64,000 nt of DNA. Source: Ampelomyces quisqualis. Taxonomy: Eukaryota; Ascomycota; Dothideomycetes; Pleosporales; Phaeosphaeriaceae. Of the stretch, positions 12,304-25,400 are shown in pieces; the stretch's first letter is position 1, and every line of letters starts with the position of its first letter. A model generated the notes under the pieces. It worked only from the letters and a program-made list of their open reading frames with translations. It made no database searches and was not told the origin of the DNA. The stretch covers positions 1,302,001 to 1,366,000 of the forward strand of contig JAGTXZ010000019.1 in the NCBI GenBank assembly GCA_018398575.1, given 5' to 3'. Made by a program: the position numbers and the translations under genes.

Positions 12304-13139
12304 GGAAAACACAACGTTAGTAACATCCGCAACATTAGCGACACTATTAGAACAGTTAACCAGACAGTTCTTAACTGTACTCAACTGTCCCTAGGGTCCC
12401 CTATTTGTTCTAGCTGCCTAATTAGACTAAAACGCTCAAATTAATCTGCCTGATCTACTGGACCCACCTGCCCCACCCGCGCTATTATGTTATTATCCTA
12501 AAAACCAAAAATATAGAGCTTAATTTTCTCTTTAAAACGTACTTTTTAGATTTCTTATAGCTGCTCTTGTTGTTAAGATGCACAGTAGTAAAGTTTGTAA
12601 CTTTTTAATGTTCTTTGCTAAGGCTTGTTTTCGCTAAAGCTCTAGCACTTTAACTAGATAATATATTATATTTTTTTTTAAAGAAATAGTAACTAAAGTG
12701 TAGATTTTACTCTAAGACCATTTTATTTTAACATATTATAGTGTAGGCGTTAAGATCTATTGTGTTGAACGTACTTTACAGTTTTTTTAAAAAAGTTTAT
12801 AACTTTAACGCGCTATATCTCAATAAATAGACTAGCTATTAAAATTCTGAATAGTGTATTTTAAAGAGGAGATTCTGCTCTATATTTTGAGATTTTAAAA
12901 CAATTACGTAATCTGAAATATACAGTAATACAGTTACGTAAGTAAAATTAGCAACATTGGCAACACTAGCGACACTAGCGACACAGGCAACATAGCTAAC
13001 TTGCTGTTAGGTTACTGTTAGGTTGCTAGCAACCAGATGTGAGTAGGGCAACTTTGGCAAATTGTCTAGTAGACAGTATCGCTATTGGGCCGCTGCGGGT
13101 CGCAGTAATTAGGCCGATTAGATTAATCTTAAATTTTCC
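12304..13139 (-). mobile_element. 836-bp TA-flanked non-autonomous element E, copy 2 (inverted)
   Basis: Inverted copy of 11111-11946, with termini GGAAAACACAACG and ..AAATTTTCC and flanking TA at 12302-12303 and 13140-13141. About 357 bp of G2 sequence lies between the two copies, so they are two insertions in the same element rather than the arms of one transposon. Divergence between the copies is mostly C/T and G/A, as expected if both were mutated by RIP after insertion. Confidence 0.8.
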
Positions 13140-16100
13140 TAACAGTATTTTACTTACACTTAGTTAGGCTAAAGAGTACAATATACAGATCTCTAGTATA
13201 GGCTTCTAGATTTCTTACGTTAGTTATACTCTCTAGACTACTAATAGGCTGCTCTATTACCTTAATATAATAGAGTCTAATATCTATAAGAAGCCTACGT
13301 ATAACGCAAAGGTATAGGCAGAGACTAACTATTTAGTAATAGTAACTGTTACGCCCTCTAATAGTAAAGAGGTAGGCTCTAGTATATAGTAGTCTTACTA
13401 TAGCTTCTATATAGCGCCTGTAGGTAGTTTTTATAGTAATAGACTTTCTATTATAGTTACTACCTTCTTCTTATTACTAAGTCTAGACTTTATAAAACTA
13501 GTCTTATATTCTTTAATATACTTATATATTGGAGTAGATATTGCGCTTTATATATTAGGCTTATAGGTTCTTATAGCTCTACTTCTTCTATAGACGCTAT
13601 TATTCTTACTAGCTCTTATAGTCTAGCGCAGTCTAAGTATTAGAGTTCTATACCTTCTTCTTAGGTTCTCTTAGGCCCTTTAGATGTTTATGTTACGCTA
13701 CGTCTTAGCTGGCTATTGCCTAGCTTAAGTAGCTAGGGCTCTAGAGTTAATCTAGGCTCTCCTTCTTATACTCCTTGGCTAATAATCTATTAGTGTTAGG
13801 CTTCTAGGCTCCTTCGTCTTTGTTTCTAGGTTATTCTAGATAGCTAGTAGGACTGTTGCTTTAGTTCTTACGTTTAGTATTTAGGTTCTTTATATCTAGT
13901 TCTAGGGACTCTTTAACTACTAGCTATATTCTAGCTATTAACTAGTTAGAGTAGTTACAGGTTAGCTAATAGAATAGATATAAGTATTCTTTTCTCTTTC
14001 TACTCTCTAACTTTAGGGCTCTTGTTCTTAGGTCCTGTCTATTATAGTATCTTTACATTTCTTCTATTAGTTACTTCTTAGCGTTAGGTATTGTTCCTAA
14101 CGTAACTAAGTGCGCTACTATATTATTTTTAGTAACTTAGGTTCTACTTATACTTATTCTAGGTTTAGCTCTTTTTTTACTAATCTTTCTTATATATAGC
14201 GCTGTTATTTATTCTAATACTTATCTTACGTACCTATAGTTTCCCTCCTTTCCTCTTTCTATACTAGTATATTTTATTTGGTAGTTAGGATAAGTAGGCA
14301 CTTTACTAACAGCCTATCTAAGTCTTATTCTATCTTAGTTTTGTCTAGCTACTTAGTAAAGGCTATAGTATTAGTAACATTTACTTGCAGTTCCTATATT
14401 AGTTCTGCGTACCTTACCTATTTTACTAGGTACTATAGCTATATACCTTACCCTTTCTTCTTTTATTATTTTGCAAGAATATAGTTAATAAAGTACTTGT
14501 TATTAGCTTTATCTTTATTCTCTATTATTACTTCTAGTTACTAGTTATTAGACTCTTAGTATAGAAGCAGATTCCTTATATTAAGCTAGAGGCAGTTAAC
14601 GTAGAATCTTAGGTGCACTCTAGAGGGTACGCTTAGTTCTATAATATAGGGTAAAATAATCTTCTTAACTGTGTATTTCTTATTCTTCTAATCTAGCTTC
14701 TTTAAAGGTCTTTTGTTAAATATAAAGTAACTATACTAGAGCTATACTTTGTCCCCTATATAGAGTTCTAGAGCTTCTTATCTATAATAGTTAGCCTAGT
14801 ATTTCTATTTCTATTATGCTTCTACTATCTTTGCTTATACGTAGTCTATTATCTCTTTTATCTTAGTTACTATTGCTTTAGCAGTAGCTCTCTTATTAAT
14901 ACTAGACTAGTGCTAGTTCTCTATAGTCTATTTTAGGTCTAACTAAATAGGGTCTGTGTTGTACCTATACTAAAGGAAGAATAGACTAACGCCTATAGAC
15001 GCTGTACTTTGTCTAGCTATAGCAATTTGTACTAGTAGGCATAGAGCAGCCTAGTTTAACTAGTCCTAGTTTATAAAGGCCCTTAAGTAGGCTTTTACTA
15101 TCCTATTTGTTTATTCTGTAGTACTATCTATCTAGGAGTAGTATACTATTAAGACTTTTCTTTATATTCTAAGCTTATTATAGAGTAAAGACTAGAATTT
15201 ACTTATAAACTATAACCTTCTGTTAGACACTATAGCGTCTAGGAGCTAGTAGTATGTAACTGCCTGTTTAATAAATGCCTTAACTATAGTAAGAACTTCT
15301 AGGTCTAGTATAGGTATAAGTACTATATTTTTACTTAGCTAGTTAGTAACTACTATAAGGTGTAGCATTCTATTACTTAGCAAAAGGCCTATAATAAAGT
15401 CTACTAATAACTTCTTCTATATTTAGTCTAGAAGAAGAGGTAGGCGTAGTAGTTTTTATTTAAGTTCTGTTTATAGCTTTATCTTACTACACACTATACA
15501 GTTTTAGATAAACTACTAAATACTTAAGGATATTCTAGGCTAGAAGTAGTCTCTTACTAAGGTTGTATATATATTTTCCTTGCTTAGGTATCTAGTAATT
15601 AGGGAATTATACGCTTTAGAGATAATATAGGTTTATAGGTTTATATATTCTAGCACCTACTTACATTTCCTATAGAGTAGGCGTTCTAGGTTATCTAAGG
15701 TATACTCCAATAAGGATACTTTTAGGCTTAAATAGAGAAGGAATTTCTATTATTCTATTCTAACAGCGTTAACTACTACTTAGTAGGCTTTATCTATATA
15801 GGCAGCCTATTTCTATAACTCTCTAATTGTAGGCTCTATTAATTCTTTAGAGAGCTTATTTATATAAGGACTTTACCTAGGCGTAGTTGTACATAGCACT
15901 ATAGTTTCTTTAGTAGTATCTAGAATATTTCCTACTATAGTAAGCTTCTTAGTACCTTAGTTATAAGTAATGTTTTTTTTATACAGTATCTTTGTCTATA
16001 AGCACGTTTTAGAGCGCTTCTTTACTAGCTATACAGTACTCCTTAGTATTTTAGTTTTAAGTAATGTTTTTCTCTCTTAACGCAGTATCTTTATTTGCAA

Positions 16101-17639
16101 GCACATTTTAGAGCTACTCTATTTCTTTCTCCTCCTATTATAGTGTATCCTTCTACTAAGCTGCAAAGAAAGTAGTAAGTACTAGGTCTTTCTTATTCTT
16201 AGTTTCTAGAGTAGAAGTAAATAATTAGAAAGTCTAGAATTACACCTACGCGTCTGCTCTTCCTTAAGGAAGATCTTAGTCTTTTTTAGAAAAAGTATCT
16301 ACTCTGCTATTAATGTTTCCTAAGTAGTATTAGAATTTAATATTAAACGTGCTAAGAAACTCTATCTAGTAGATATATCTTTCTATTAGTAGCTATATAG
16401 TAGTAAAGTACTCTAGGTTCTTATAGTCTGTAAGCATAGTAAAATATCTTACTCTCTAAAGTTTAGTTCTTTACTACTCTAAGCACTTAACTATAGCTAA
16501 TAGCTTTTTGTTATAGATAGTATAGTTAGCTTCTATAGCTGTGTTCTTTACTAAGTAGTAAGCTACAGCCTAGAGGCGTCTGTTCCTACTATATTAAGAC
16601 AATACCTTCTTGGTTAACTACTCTAAGGCGTTGCATTTTACTATTATTTCTAGTTCTACATTAAAGTTTACTAGGGATAGTTCTACTAAAAAGCTTCTTT
16701 TAGCTTTTTAAATAATATCTGTTGTTTAGGCCTCTAGTTAAAGGCTACGCTTTTCCTAGTAAGCCTAGTTAGTAGAGTAGCTAGCTCTAAGAAGCCTTTT
16801 ATCAACTACTAGTAGAAGTTAGCAAAGCTAACAAAACTCTAGACTTCTTTAACTATTTTAGGGGTTTTTTAGAAACGTATAGCGTCTACTTTCTTAGAGT
16901 CTATACTTATTTCTTTCCTAGCTTTAATAATAAATCTAAGGTATTTAGTCTTTTTTACGCTAAACTTACTTTTCTTTACATCTAGGTATAACTTTACTAT
17001 ACTAAGTTTCTAGATTACTAGCTTTACTTTTTACTTATAGTATGCCTTAGACCTACTTATGTATATTAACACGTTGTCTATATAGGCTAAACATAGGTTA
17101 TCCAAGTGTTCTCTTAGTGTCTAATTAATATATCTCTAAAATATACTTAGAGTGTTTGCAAGTCTAAAAGGTGTTATAAGCTACTTATAGAGGCTAAAGT
17201 GCGTCTAGAAGACTGTTTTCTATTTATCTTCTTTAGCAATCCTAATCTTAAAGAATACCTAGATAATATCTACTTTAGTAAACTATTTAGCCTTAGCAAT
17301 CTCGGCTAAGGTCTCCTAGATAAGTAGAAGCAGGTATTAGTCTTTCCTTATAATTGCGTAAAGGGCCTAGTAGTCTATACAGAACTAAAGGCCCCTCTCT
17401 AGCTTCTTTACAAATAGGACTAGTGCAGAGGCGCTTAACTAGCTTACCTGTATAAAGCTATAGTCTAGGTAAAAAGTAAGCTTCTTTCTAAGCACAAAAA
17501 GTTCCTCTCTTAACATACTATATAGTAGGCCCTATAGCACCTCTATAGTTCTTCTATTCTTCTCTACTAGCTTAATAGAATAATTAAAGAAAGAAATTCT
17601 TATCTAACATCTTAATAATCTATCCCTCTATTAATTAAC

Positions 17640-19290
17640 CTAAGAAATCCTGCTAGTCTTAAAGAACCTTGTAGATGTAATTAAGCTTCTTCTTAATCGC
17701 TATTATACTGCAACAAACGCTATCTTAAAGATTAAATATCTTGCTCTAAATATTATTTAGAACAGGAATAAGCTACTGCCTGCTCCCTATAAGTATTTTT
17801 AGGCGCTCTGCCTAATTAGGAGTAGAAAGATTATAAAATACTAAACAAGCGTTAGCAGCATAATTAACAGGACAAGTAGAGTATATAGCCTTATAAAACT
17901 CTTAACGTTAATTAGCTAAATCTCTGTTGTTAGCTAACTAATTAAACTAATACTTACAAATTATAACCTCAGGTATAAAGCGATAAATACTGCAGCCAGA
18001 AAAGTAATTACTATTAAATCCTAGGATTAGCGCAATTAAAAACCTACTATAACTAAGTAATTAAGGAATATACAACTTAGATTAAGCAAAGTACGTCTCT
18101 TACTTACTATTAATTAAGCAATTAACTAATAGCTTAAGCAACGCAATAGTAGTTTCTAAATAATAATAAATAACCTTACGCTTAGAAATAACCTTAGGAT
18201 CAGACTTAAATAAAAGCTGTTTGCGCTATTTAAGAGACAGCACTGCAAGAATATGTTAGAACAGCTGCAGGTTGCTAGCTATTAATATAGTAGCAGCTAC
18301 ATAGAACAGCTAAAAGCTACTACCTTAATTAATAGTAGTAGCAGTAATAGAAAAGTTATTAATAATTATATTACTATTAAAATCTTGCTTAAAAACAGAT
18401 TGTAACTTAGTATCTTCTAATCTGCAGATTAGGGTAGCGTTACCTTACTTTATAATTATTTTTTGTTAGCGTCTTTTAAGTAACTACTCTAGTTCTTTTT
18501 TATCTAGACTAACTAGTGCAGTTACTCTTGTAGTAATTAAAGAAACTGTAGAAGAAGTATAGGTAGAGACCTTAATTAAAGAAACTAGGCTAATAACTCT
18601 ACTAGACTTACTAATTAGATTAGTATGCTGTTTACTATTAGTAATAGGAATACTTACCTGCAACTTTAAGTAAGTAGGAGGATTGTTACTTACACTAGCA
18701 ATAACATGTAATCTACCCTATAAAACTGCCTAATAATCTTAAGAAAGTAATTTAGGATTACTAAAGTAATCTAATACGCAAAGCCCTAGGTAAAACTTAC
18801 TCTTAAGTAAAAATACCTTAAATAGATATCTAGTGTTTAGAAGGTAGATTACCTTATCCTCTCTAACTCTATATATAATTACAAGGTGTTTCCTTATATT
18901 AAGTATTTTGCAGAATAGCTTATAAGCCTTATCTTAATTAACTTTTAGAGACTTAGTTAACATTACTAATTAAGTAGGCAGAATAGCAAGACTTAATTAA
19001 CAAGCAGTTATAGGCGCAATTAAGGATAGAGGCATAATTGTATTAGGAGTAGTAATTAGAGCAGGCAGAGCTTAAGCCAAAGCTTAAGTAATAACAGTAG
19101 GCACAGACTAATTAGGTGTCTTTTAAGGCAAGACAGTTACGCAAGGAGTTAGAGTATCTATAATAATAATACCTCTCTTAGATAAGTTGCTATCCTAATT
19201 GCTTAGAGTAGGTTAATACTTATTTTTTTAAGATTTCTTCTTTAAAGCAGATTACTTGCCTTAACTATTAATCTTGCGTAAAATAGTGTT
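17640..19290 (-). pseudogene. Unidentified RIP-killed coding remnant
   Basis: I do not recognise the protein. On the minus strand one frame can be followed for roughly 500 codons from about 19290 to 17640, interrupted only by TAG/TAA codons of the RIP type. It is rich in Ser, Thr, Pro and Leu in its N-terminal half and contains segments such as LGFNSNYFSGCSIYRFIPEV and FYKAIYSTCPVNYAANAC near the C-terminus. The absence of small insertions or deletions over such a distance argues for a real former gene. It is bounded at 17588 by the truncated end of G2. It could be a cellular gene or a repeat-borne open frame. Confidence 0.45.
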
Positions 19291-20829
19291 AACAATCTTA
19301 AGAAGTGCGTTACAGCAATTAACCTACTTATTATAAAATACATATTAAGATAAAATAATTAAATAGAAAAATTAAATATACTAGGATTCTAGGCTACAGT
19401 AACTTTGCAAAGAATGCATTAATTAGTACTTACGCTTTATTTAAGATTGCTATTAAACTATACTTTAAGTTAGAACAATGTATAAAGAATAACAAGGATT
19501 AATCTATACGCTAGTAGGTACACATAAGTATTGCAATTAAAGTATTAATTACTATACAAATTGTAGATATAGAAATACTTTCTAGTAAAGGTGTTCTTAT
19601 TTGTTAGAGTGCAAAACTTTTTAATATAGTAGAGGCAAGTATTAGATTACTTGTCTCTTCTTACTATTCTCTTTATACTAGACTTTGTTATATAACTACT
19701 TACAGCTAATTGCTTTATTCTCTTTAGTGTTTTAATATCTAGGCTTGCGTTTTCTAAGACATTGCGTTTTTAAGTGCTCTTGCGAAGATTTTAATTAGTA
19801 GCGTCTAACACAACTACTTTAGTAGGCTAAATAATTAGAGTAGATAATAAAACTCTAGTTTGATTAGCTAGAGCTGCAGAGGCTCTAACTAACTAATTAA
19901 CTAAATTCTTAGACAGTAATAATAGCCTAGCAACAGAAGGATTAGTAACTAAATCTGTAGAAGTAGAACTAATTATATCTACTTTACGCTTTACCTTCTT
20001 AAGATTACAATCTACCTTCTCTTTTATTGCCTTGTATCGCGGTAACTTTATAGTAGCTAACTTAATTAGAGGAGAAAAGAGTAAAGGTATTATTAATCTT
20101 ATATACAACAGCTACTGTTATAGAAGAAGACTATAACTAATTGTGTTGTTTGCTAGAATAGTATCCTTAGCTTAATTACTATAAGAGCTCTTAATACTCT
20201 TTAGCTTTCTTAAAATTTGTATAATTAGCAACGCAAGACGTTTTTCCTTATTAGAGTAATTTGCTAGGGCAGTTAAAGAAAGTAATAGATTAAGAACTAA
20301 AGCTGCGCTTGTAGTAGGCATACTCTTAGATAGAACAGAAGTAGGAGTCTTAACCCTAGCCTCCTTTAATTAAGATAAAGCAGGCTTTAAGACCTTACAA
20401 AGATTTAGATTATTCTTAGCAGCTTTGGCCCCTTGCGCGATGCAAGCAGAATTGATTATACTCTATAGTAACATGTTAGAACTATTCTAGTGCAACTCCT
20501 ATATGCCTCTAATACGTATCTAATTTAATTTTAATAGCTATACCTACCTGCGTTATTACATTACAAGAGAAACTTTGTCCTACTAGTAATAGCATTTAGA
20601 TAATATTGCAATTTACTTTTAAAAAGATTGTGTTAAAATGCACAGAATAACATCTAAATTAGATCTATTTGCAACCTTAAATCTATTAAATACAGTTAGG
20701 ATCTCTTAGATCTCCTAATAGCCAAAGCCTTTAGGTTTAGATCTTTCTATTAACATACAGTTAGGATTACTTTAGTAAAAGTTGCTTTTAGCGCTAAGAT
20801 AGAGACTTAGAGACTATTAATAACCTAGG
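19291..20829. other. Unassigned AT-rich sequence
   Basis: No family could be recognised. A minus-strand frame of 71 codons at 19893-20108 is intact (Lys-rich centre with KEKVDCNLKKVKRKVD); it may be a surviving fragment of a larger frame extending into the neighbouring remnant. I see no RNA gene or LTR. Confidence 0.35.
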
Positions 20830-21740
20830 AGTATTAGAGGTAACGCTAATAACTCCCCCAAAAGCTACACTAGTACCTAGAGAATTCTAAGGAGACTCTG
20901 TATCAACTGTTACAACCTAGCAACAAAGTGCTAAAACAAAAAAGTTAGACACTAAGGAATCTAAGGAGGGACCTTAGCCTAGAGCTGCACTAAACCTAAC
21001 TCCTGCGCAAATAGAGGTTAATTAATTATAACAAGAACTAAAATAGGCGTTAGCAGAAATTTATTCTCTTAAGAAAGGACTAACTCCTTTAGTAGAACTA
21101 GACAAGCCTCTACCTACTACTAAAACCTCTTAGAACTCTTCTGCACCCTACTATTTATCTAACAGCTCTATATCTAAATACTTATATTGCTATAAAGGTT
21201 CTTACCAATTCTAATAATCTAAGAAGACTCCTAATATAGACAATCTTAGTAATAGAAAGAATCCTACCTTTCGCTAATAGCAGGTATCTATTTAGGATTG
21301 ACTTAAAATTAACTCAGATTACTATTAGACTAAAAGACAATACATAGCCTTAGTACAGGGCTATACTATAGGACTAGCCAAGAGCTATCTTAAGTCTTAG
21401 TATCTATTGAATACTAATTAAGAGTAATTCTAGAACGCAGAGCAAATAATTAAGCTACTTAAGTCCTACTTTATTACAAGTAATAAGGTAGCTAAAAGCT
21501 TTACAGCGTTTAATTAATTGCAGATAATAAAGAAGAAAACTTTCCCCTTGTTTAAAGCTAGGTTTCTAAGTTCTATAGTTAAGAAACAAGTACTCTCTTT
21601 AGAGTGGTTTTACTACTTAAAGACAAAGATTACGCTAGGGCTACAAGCTCCTAACCTAGGATTTATGCACTAATAGAGAAACTTATTTAATTAGCTAGTA
21701 GAATACCTTACTGCCTAAAATATAGAGTAAAAGAATAATC
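20830..21740 (+). pseudogene. Ty3/gypsy-type gag remnant
   Basis: The stretch 21476-21720 reads, with few stops, as the capsid-like region found in fungal gypsy gags: a run like FPLFKARFLSSIVKKQVLSL, then EWFYYLKTKITLGL..APNLGFMH and NLF..LVEYLTA. The upstream part (20830-21450) is Pro/Ser/Thr-rich and includes a coiled segment, as in gag N-termini. No protease or pol follows before the DUF3435 remnant, so the element is truncated. Its gag is different from that of elements A and G. Confidence 0.6.
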
Positions 21741-22439
21741 TATACCTATATATATATATATGTAGCAGTAGAAATATATTTCTTTTAGGATGTCTTTAGC
21801 TGCTGCTTTTAGTAGCACTTCTACTTTGCTTAGTCTCTGTTACATTGCTACTTTAACTTAACCTATGCTTACTTTCTATACTAAGTAGAGCCTTACCTTA
21901 CTACAGTGTTCTAGTTATATTACGCTACTAGTAAAGCAAGCTTATAACTACTGTCTACGCTTTTGTAAAGCTTAAGAATAGCACTACGCCTAGGTAGCCT
22001 ACAGACTAGCGCCTACTTAAAGTAATAGTATGCCTAATATCCTTTTTACTATTACCTCTTCTACTTCTTCTACTTCTCTTACTAAGCCTTCTATTATCGC
22101 TTGCGTCTTACTGTAATGCTGTTCTCTACAAAGAAAACTATTTAAAGAAAACTAGCTACCTCTATTACTATTAGGACTGCTGCTCTAATGCAGAACTGTT
22201 ACTTATTGCGTTAAATTAGCCTATCTTTAGCTACTAAATTATGCCTAGAAGGATAGTTAAATACTAACTTATTCTTTAACACGTACTTAGACTCTAATAC
22301 TAAGGTAGAAACAGATATTAAGATTAAGCTAAGTATAAGTAAAGATACTAGTTTTACCTTGCTGCTAGAGCAAGACGCAGGTCTAGACTCTAAAGCCTAA
22401 GAGATTCTAAAGGATATTACTTAACTAAGAGTAGAAGAG
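21741..22439. other. Region upstream of the DUF3435 remnant
   Basis: This starts with an (AT)n run (about 21752-21763). It contains 21806-21825 (CTTTTAGTAGCACTTCTACT), an exact 20-bp match to 50831-50850. No coding homology was recognised. It would hold the 5' end and promoter of the recombinase gene if that gene was complete. Confidence 0.3.
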
Positions 22440-25400
22440 TTAGTAAAGCTAAACTATACTCCTTATATAGTTAAGTTATAGAAAAGAAAAGGTAACTTTT
22501 AGAAAAGGTAAGGTCTATAGTCTTAGTATACGCCTTATCTTTACAGATTTTTAACTAAAATAAGTTAGATACTGTTTTAAAATTATAACACAGACTAAGC
22601 AGTCTTAAGAAGAACAACTACGTATATGTAATCTAGAGACTTTTAAAGTGTACCTCTGCTAGCAAAAGAAGCATTTTTAGGTTAAGAAAGAGAGCTTAAT
22701 GCAAAGCTATTAGAAAAGGCTTAGTATATACTATATAGATTTTACACACTATATAATAGACGTATATATTCTTACTAACATTTGTAACGTATATTCTAAT
22801 AGATATGTTTCTTCTTCTTATTATGCTGCGCTAACATTGTAATAGTAGATTCTAACTCTAATACTTAATAAATCTAAGAAGGAAAAGTATGCTATATACG
22901 TTTAGGACCTCTATACTATCTTTTACGTACTTTAGGTAGATAACACTAAACCTCTGCATAGTTTTATCTAAATCTAGATATTACTACTTCTACTCCTTAG
23001 CGCTGCTATAGTAATAAGACCTAGAGCTATTATTAAAAGTATAAGTGCTAAAGGTAGTAATAAGGTACTCTTATTTAAGAATATAAAACTTTTAAAGGTT
23101 TACAGCGTTGTAGATGCTAGCTAGAGCACTGTTGCAGTAAACGTTAATCTTAAGAATATTAAAAATAAAGAAAAGAATAGCAAACTATAAGTTGTAGCAG
23201 TTGTTAAAGCTAAAAGTCTTGCTAATATATTGCAGAAAAAAGTTTACCTTCTGCTTAGAAGGAACACTTGCCTTTTTTATAGTTTCCTATATTTTAGGTA
23301 TTAGCGTTATTTAAAGATTATTAAGAGACAAATTTTCAAGTGTTTAGGATATATTTAACTTAACTATACCTACAGACTGTAACGTACTCTATATTAAATA
23401 GAAAAAAGAGTTACTAAACTAACTATTCCTCTGCAACGCTAAGAATATAGCTAAAGGTATCTGTATACTAAAAGAGAAGATGTTTCTATACGCGAAATAC
23501 TATAATATATTTGTACGTCTAGAACGTATTATAGGCTTTAAAAAACTATTAGAGCTGTACTAACTACAAAGGGTTTTAAAAAGAAATATTAATAGTACGT
23601 TTGTGTTAAGACTGTTAGTCTAGTAGCAAATAATAAGAATGCTAGTATAGACTAGAGGTATAGCTAAGGTTAGTTCTTGCAGAAAGGTACAGAGTTGCTT
23701 TAGATACAGAGGGTATTGTTACTAAGACAGTAAATGCTAGGGTTTTCTAAAAAGAGTAACAATAGTTAGATAGCTTAACGTAACTAACTTAAGCGTCTAT
23801 AATATAAGTTAAACATAATAATCTATAAGAGCTTATTGTAGTTTCTATATACTAAAGAAGTTCTACCTTTACTCTGTATGCTCTGCGTACTCTGTAAGAT
23901 TAGAAAGAGTAAAGAGAGTATTCTGCTCTGTTAGCTTTCTGTTAAGCAAGAGAGTAGCTTAGTCTAGTAACTAATTAGTAGTGTAGTGCAGGGTGTGCTC
24001 TCTAGTTGTTCTTGCTTAAGAGAGAGCGCTTTGGTAGGGCTAGGGCCTAGTAGCTTATAGATTGTAACAGTTTACCTTGCATTGCGTATTGCTCTACTTT
24101 TATCTAAACTAATAGATTCTACTAGGCGCTCTTAACCCTATAGAATAGAACTAGACTATAGGTTATCTTAGGAGTACATATAAAAAGTACTATACGCTAA
24201 CATATCTTACCCGCAACTTTTAGTCTATTTACTTTAGAAGCTCTTTAGAAGACCTTCTTATCTAATCTATAGCGCAGATAGGCTTGTTACAGGATTAACG
24301 TGCACCTACAGAGCTAGGTAACAAGCAACAAGAGAAAATACAGAATAACCCTATACTTATAAACCTTTGTACAGAGTAAGAAACGTATAAAGAATAGCTT
24401 TATAAGCAAAGCTTCTATCTACTCTTAAAAGGTAAAGAAACTAATCTTTACAAGAAATACAAGGATATAAAGCAAAAAATAAGTAGTATATATTAGAAGA
24501 TATATAGAGAACAATTAGATTTAGCTATCTATAAGTTCTATAAATTATTTAATACAATTAAGATAGCTAGGCAACTTAGTAGGATAGCTACAGACAAAGT
24601 TCTAACGCTACTAGCTGTTAAGTTTAAACTTTAAGAGAGAGCTACTATTGCTAGTATACTCTTTAAGCTAATTTAGGATAACAAAGCCTAGATAAGATTT
24701 ATGCAAACTTTAGCTAGACTGTGCTACAAATAAGAGACGCAGCAGCTATAGGCATATAAGTAGAAAAGGGCTAATTTAGTTATATATAACAATAGCCTAT
24801 TGTTTTTAAACAAACAAAGTAAGGGTACTAATAATTAAAATAGCGTGATTATAAAAAAAGAGCTTAACGTACTACAGCCTAAAAACGTTACAGAGATATA
24901 GACTTAATAGCAATTTCTACTTATAGTCTTTTACCTTATATACCTTATCTGTATAAGAAATAAAGAGTTCTTGTATAAGCAAAGGATACGCTATATTCTA
25001 TAAAAAGATATTTTAAAGAAGTATGCAGAGAAGCATTTCTAACTTAGTAAACTTTAGTTAGAGTTCTAATACTACTACTCCTAATATCTTAATATTTTAG
25101 TAGATATAGTACACTTTAAGAGGTATGCGCTTGTTGTTTATAAGATATCTTACTAATATGTCTGTATTTCTCTTACTAGTACATAGTGTAATAAAGAGAA
25201 ATTATTATATAGTAATAGGTTCTTTCTTTTAGTCTTTAGATAAACTATGCGCTCTAATATTTCTAATTTTTTCTTGTAATTTTGCTTATATTGTCTGCGT
25301 CTGTGCCTAAAACTACTGTAACTTCTCTAGTTAACTTATAGGCGCTTCTTATTGTCTTTTAGCTATAGAATATTTATGTAATTATTACTTAATAAGATTT

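Larger units (their letters stand above)
10746..17588 (-). mobile_element. Ty3/gypsy element G2, reverse orientation, 5'-truncated and interrupted
   Basis: Minus-strand copy of the family seen in forward orientation at 51.5-58.6 kb. Positions 16800-17588 are the reverse complement of about 53630-54420 (reverse transcriptase); 13190-13400 matches 58190-58385 and 12125-12245 matches 58498-58620 in inverse order. The continuity is broken by two 836-bp elements at 11111-11946 and 12304-13139. The right end lies in pol upstream of RT (homology stops at about 17588), so gag and protease are missing. The left part 10746-11110 and 11947-12124 has no counterpart in the forward copy, whose end is cut by a copia insertion; it may be the 3' LTR. 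All frames are broken. Confidence 0.75.
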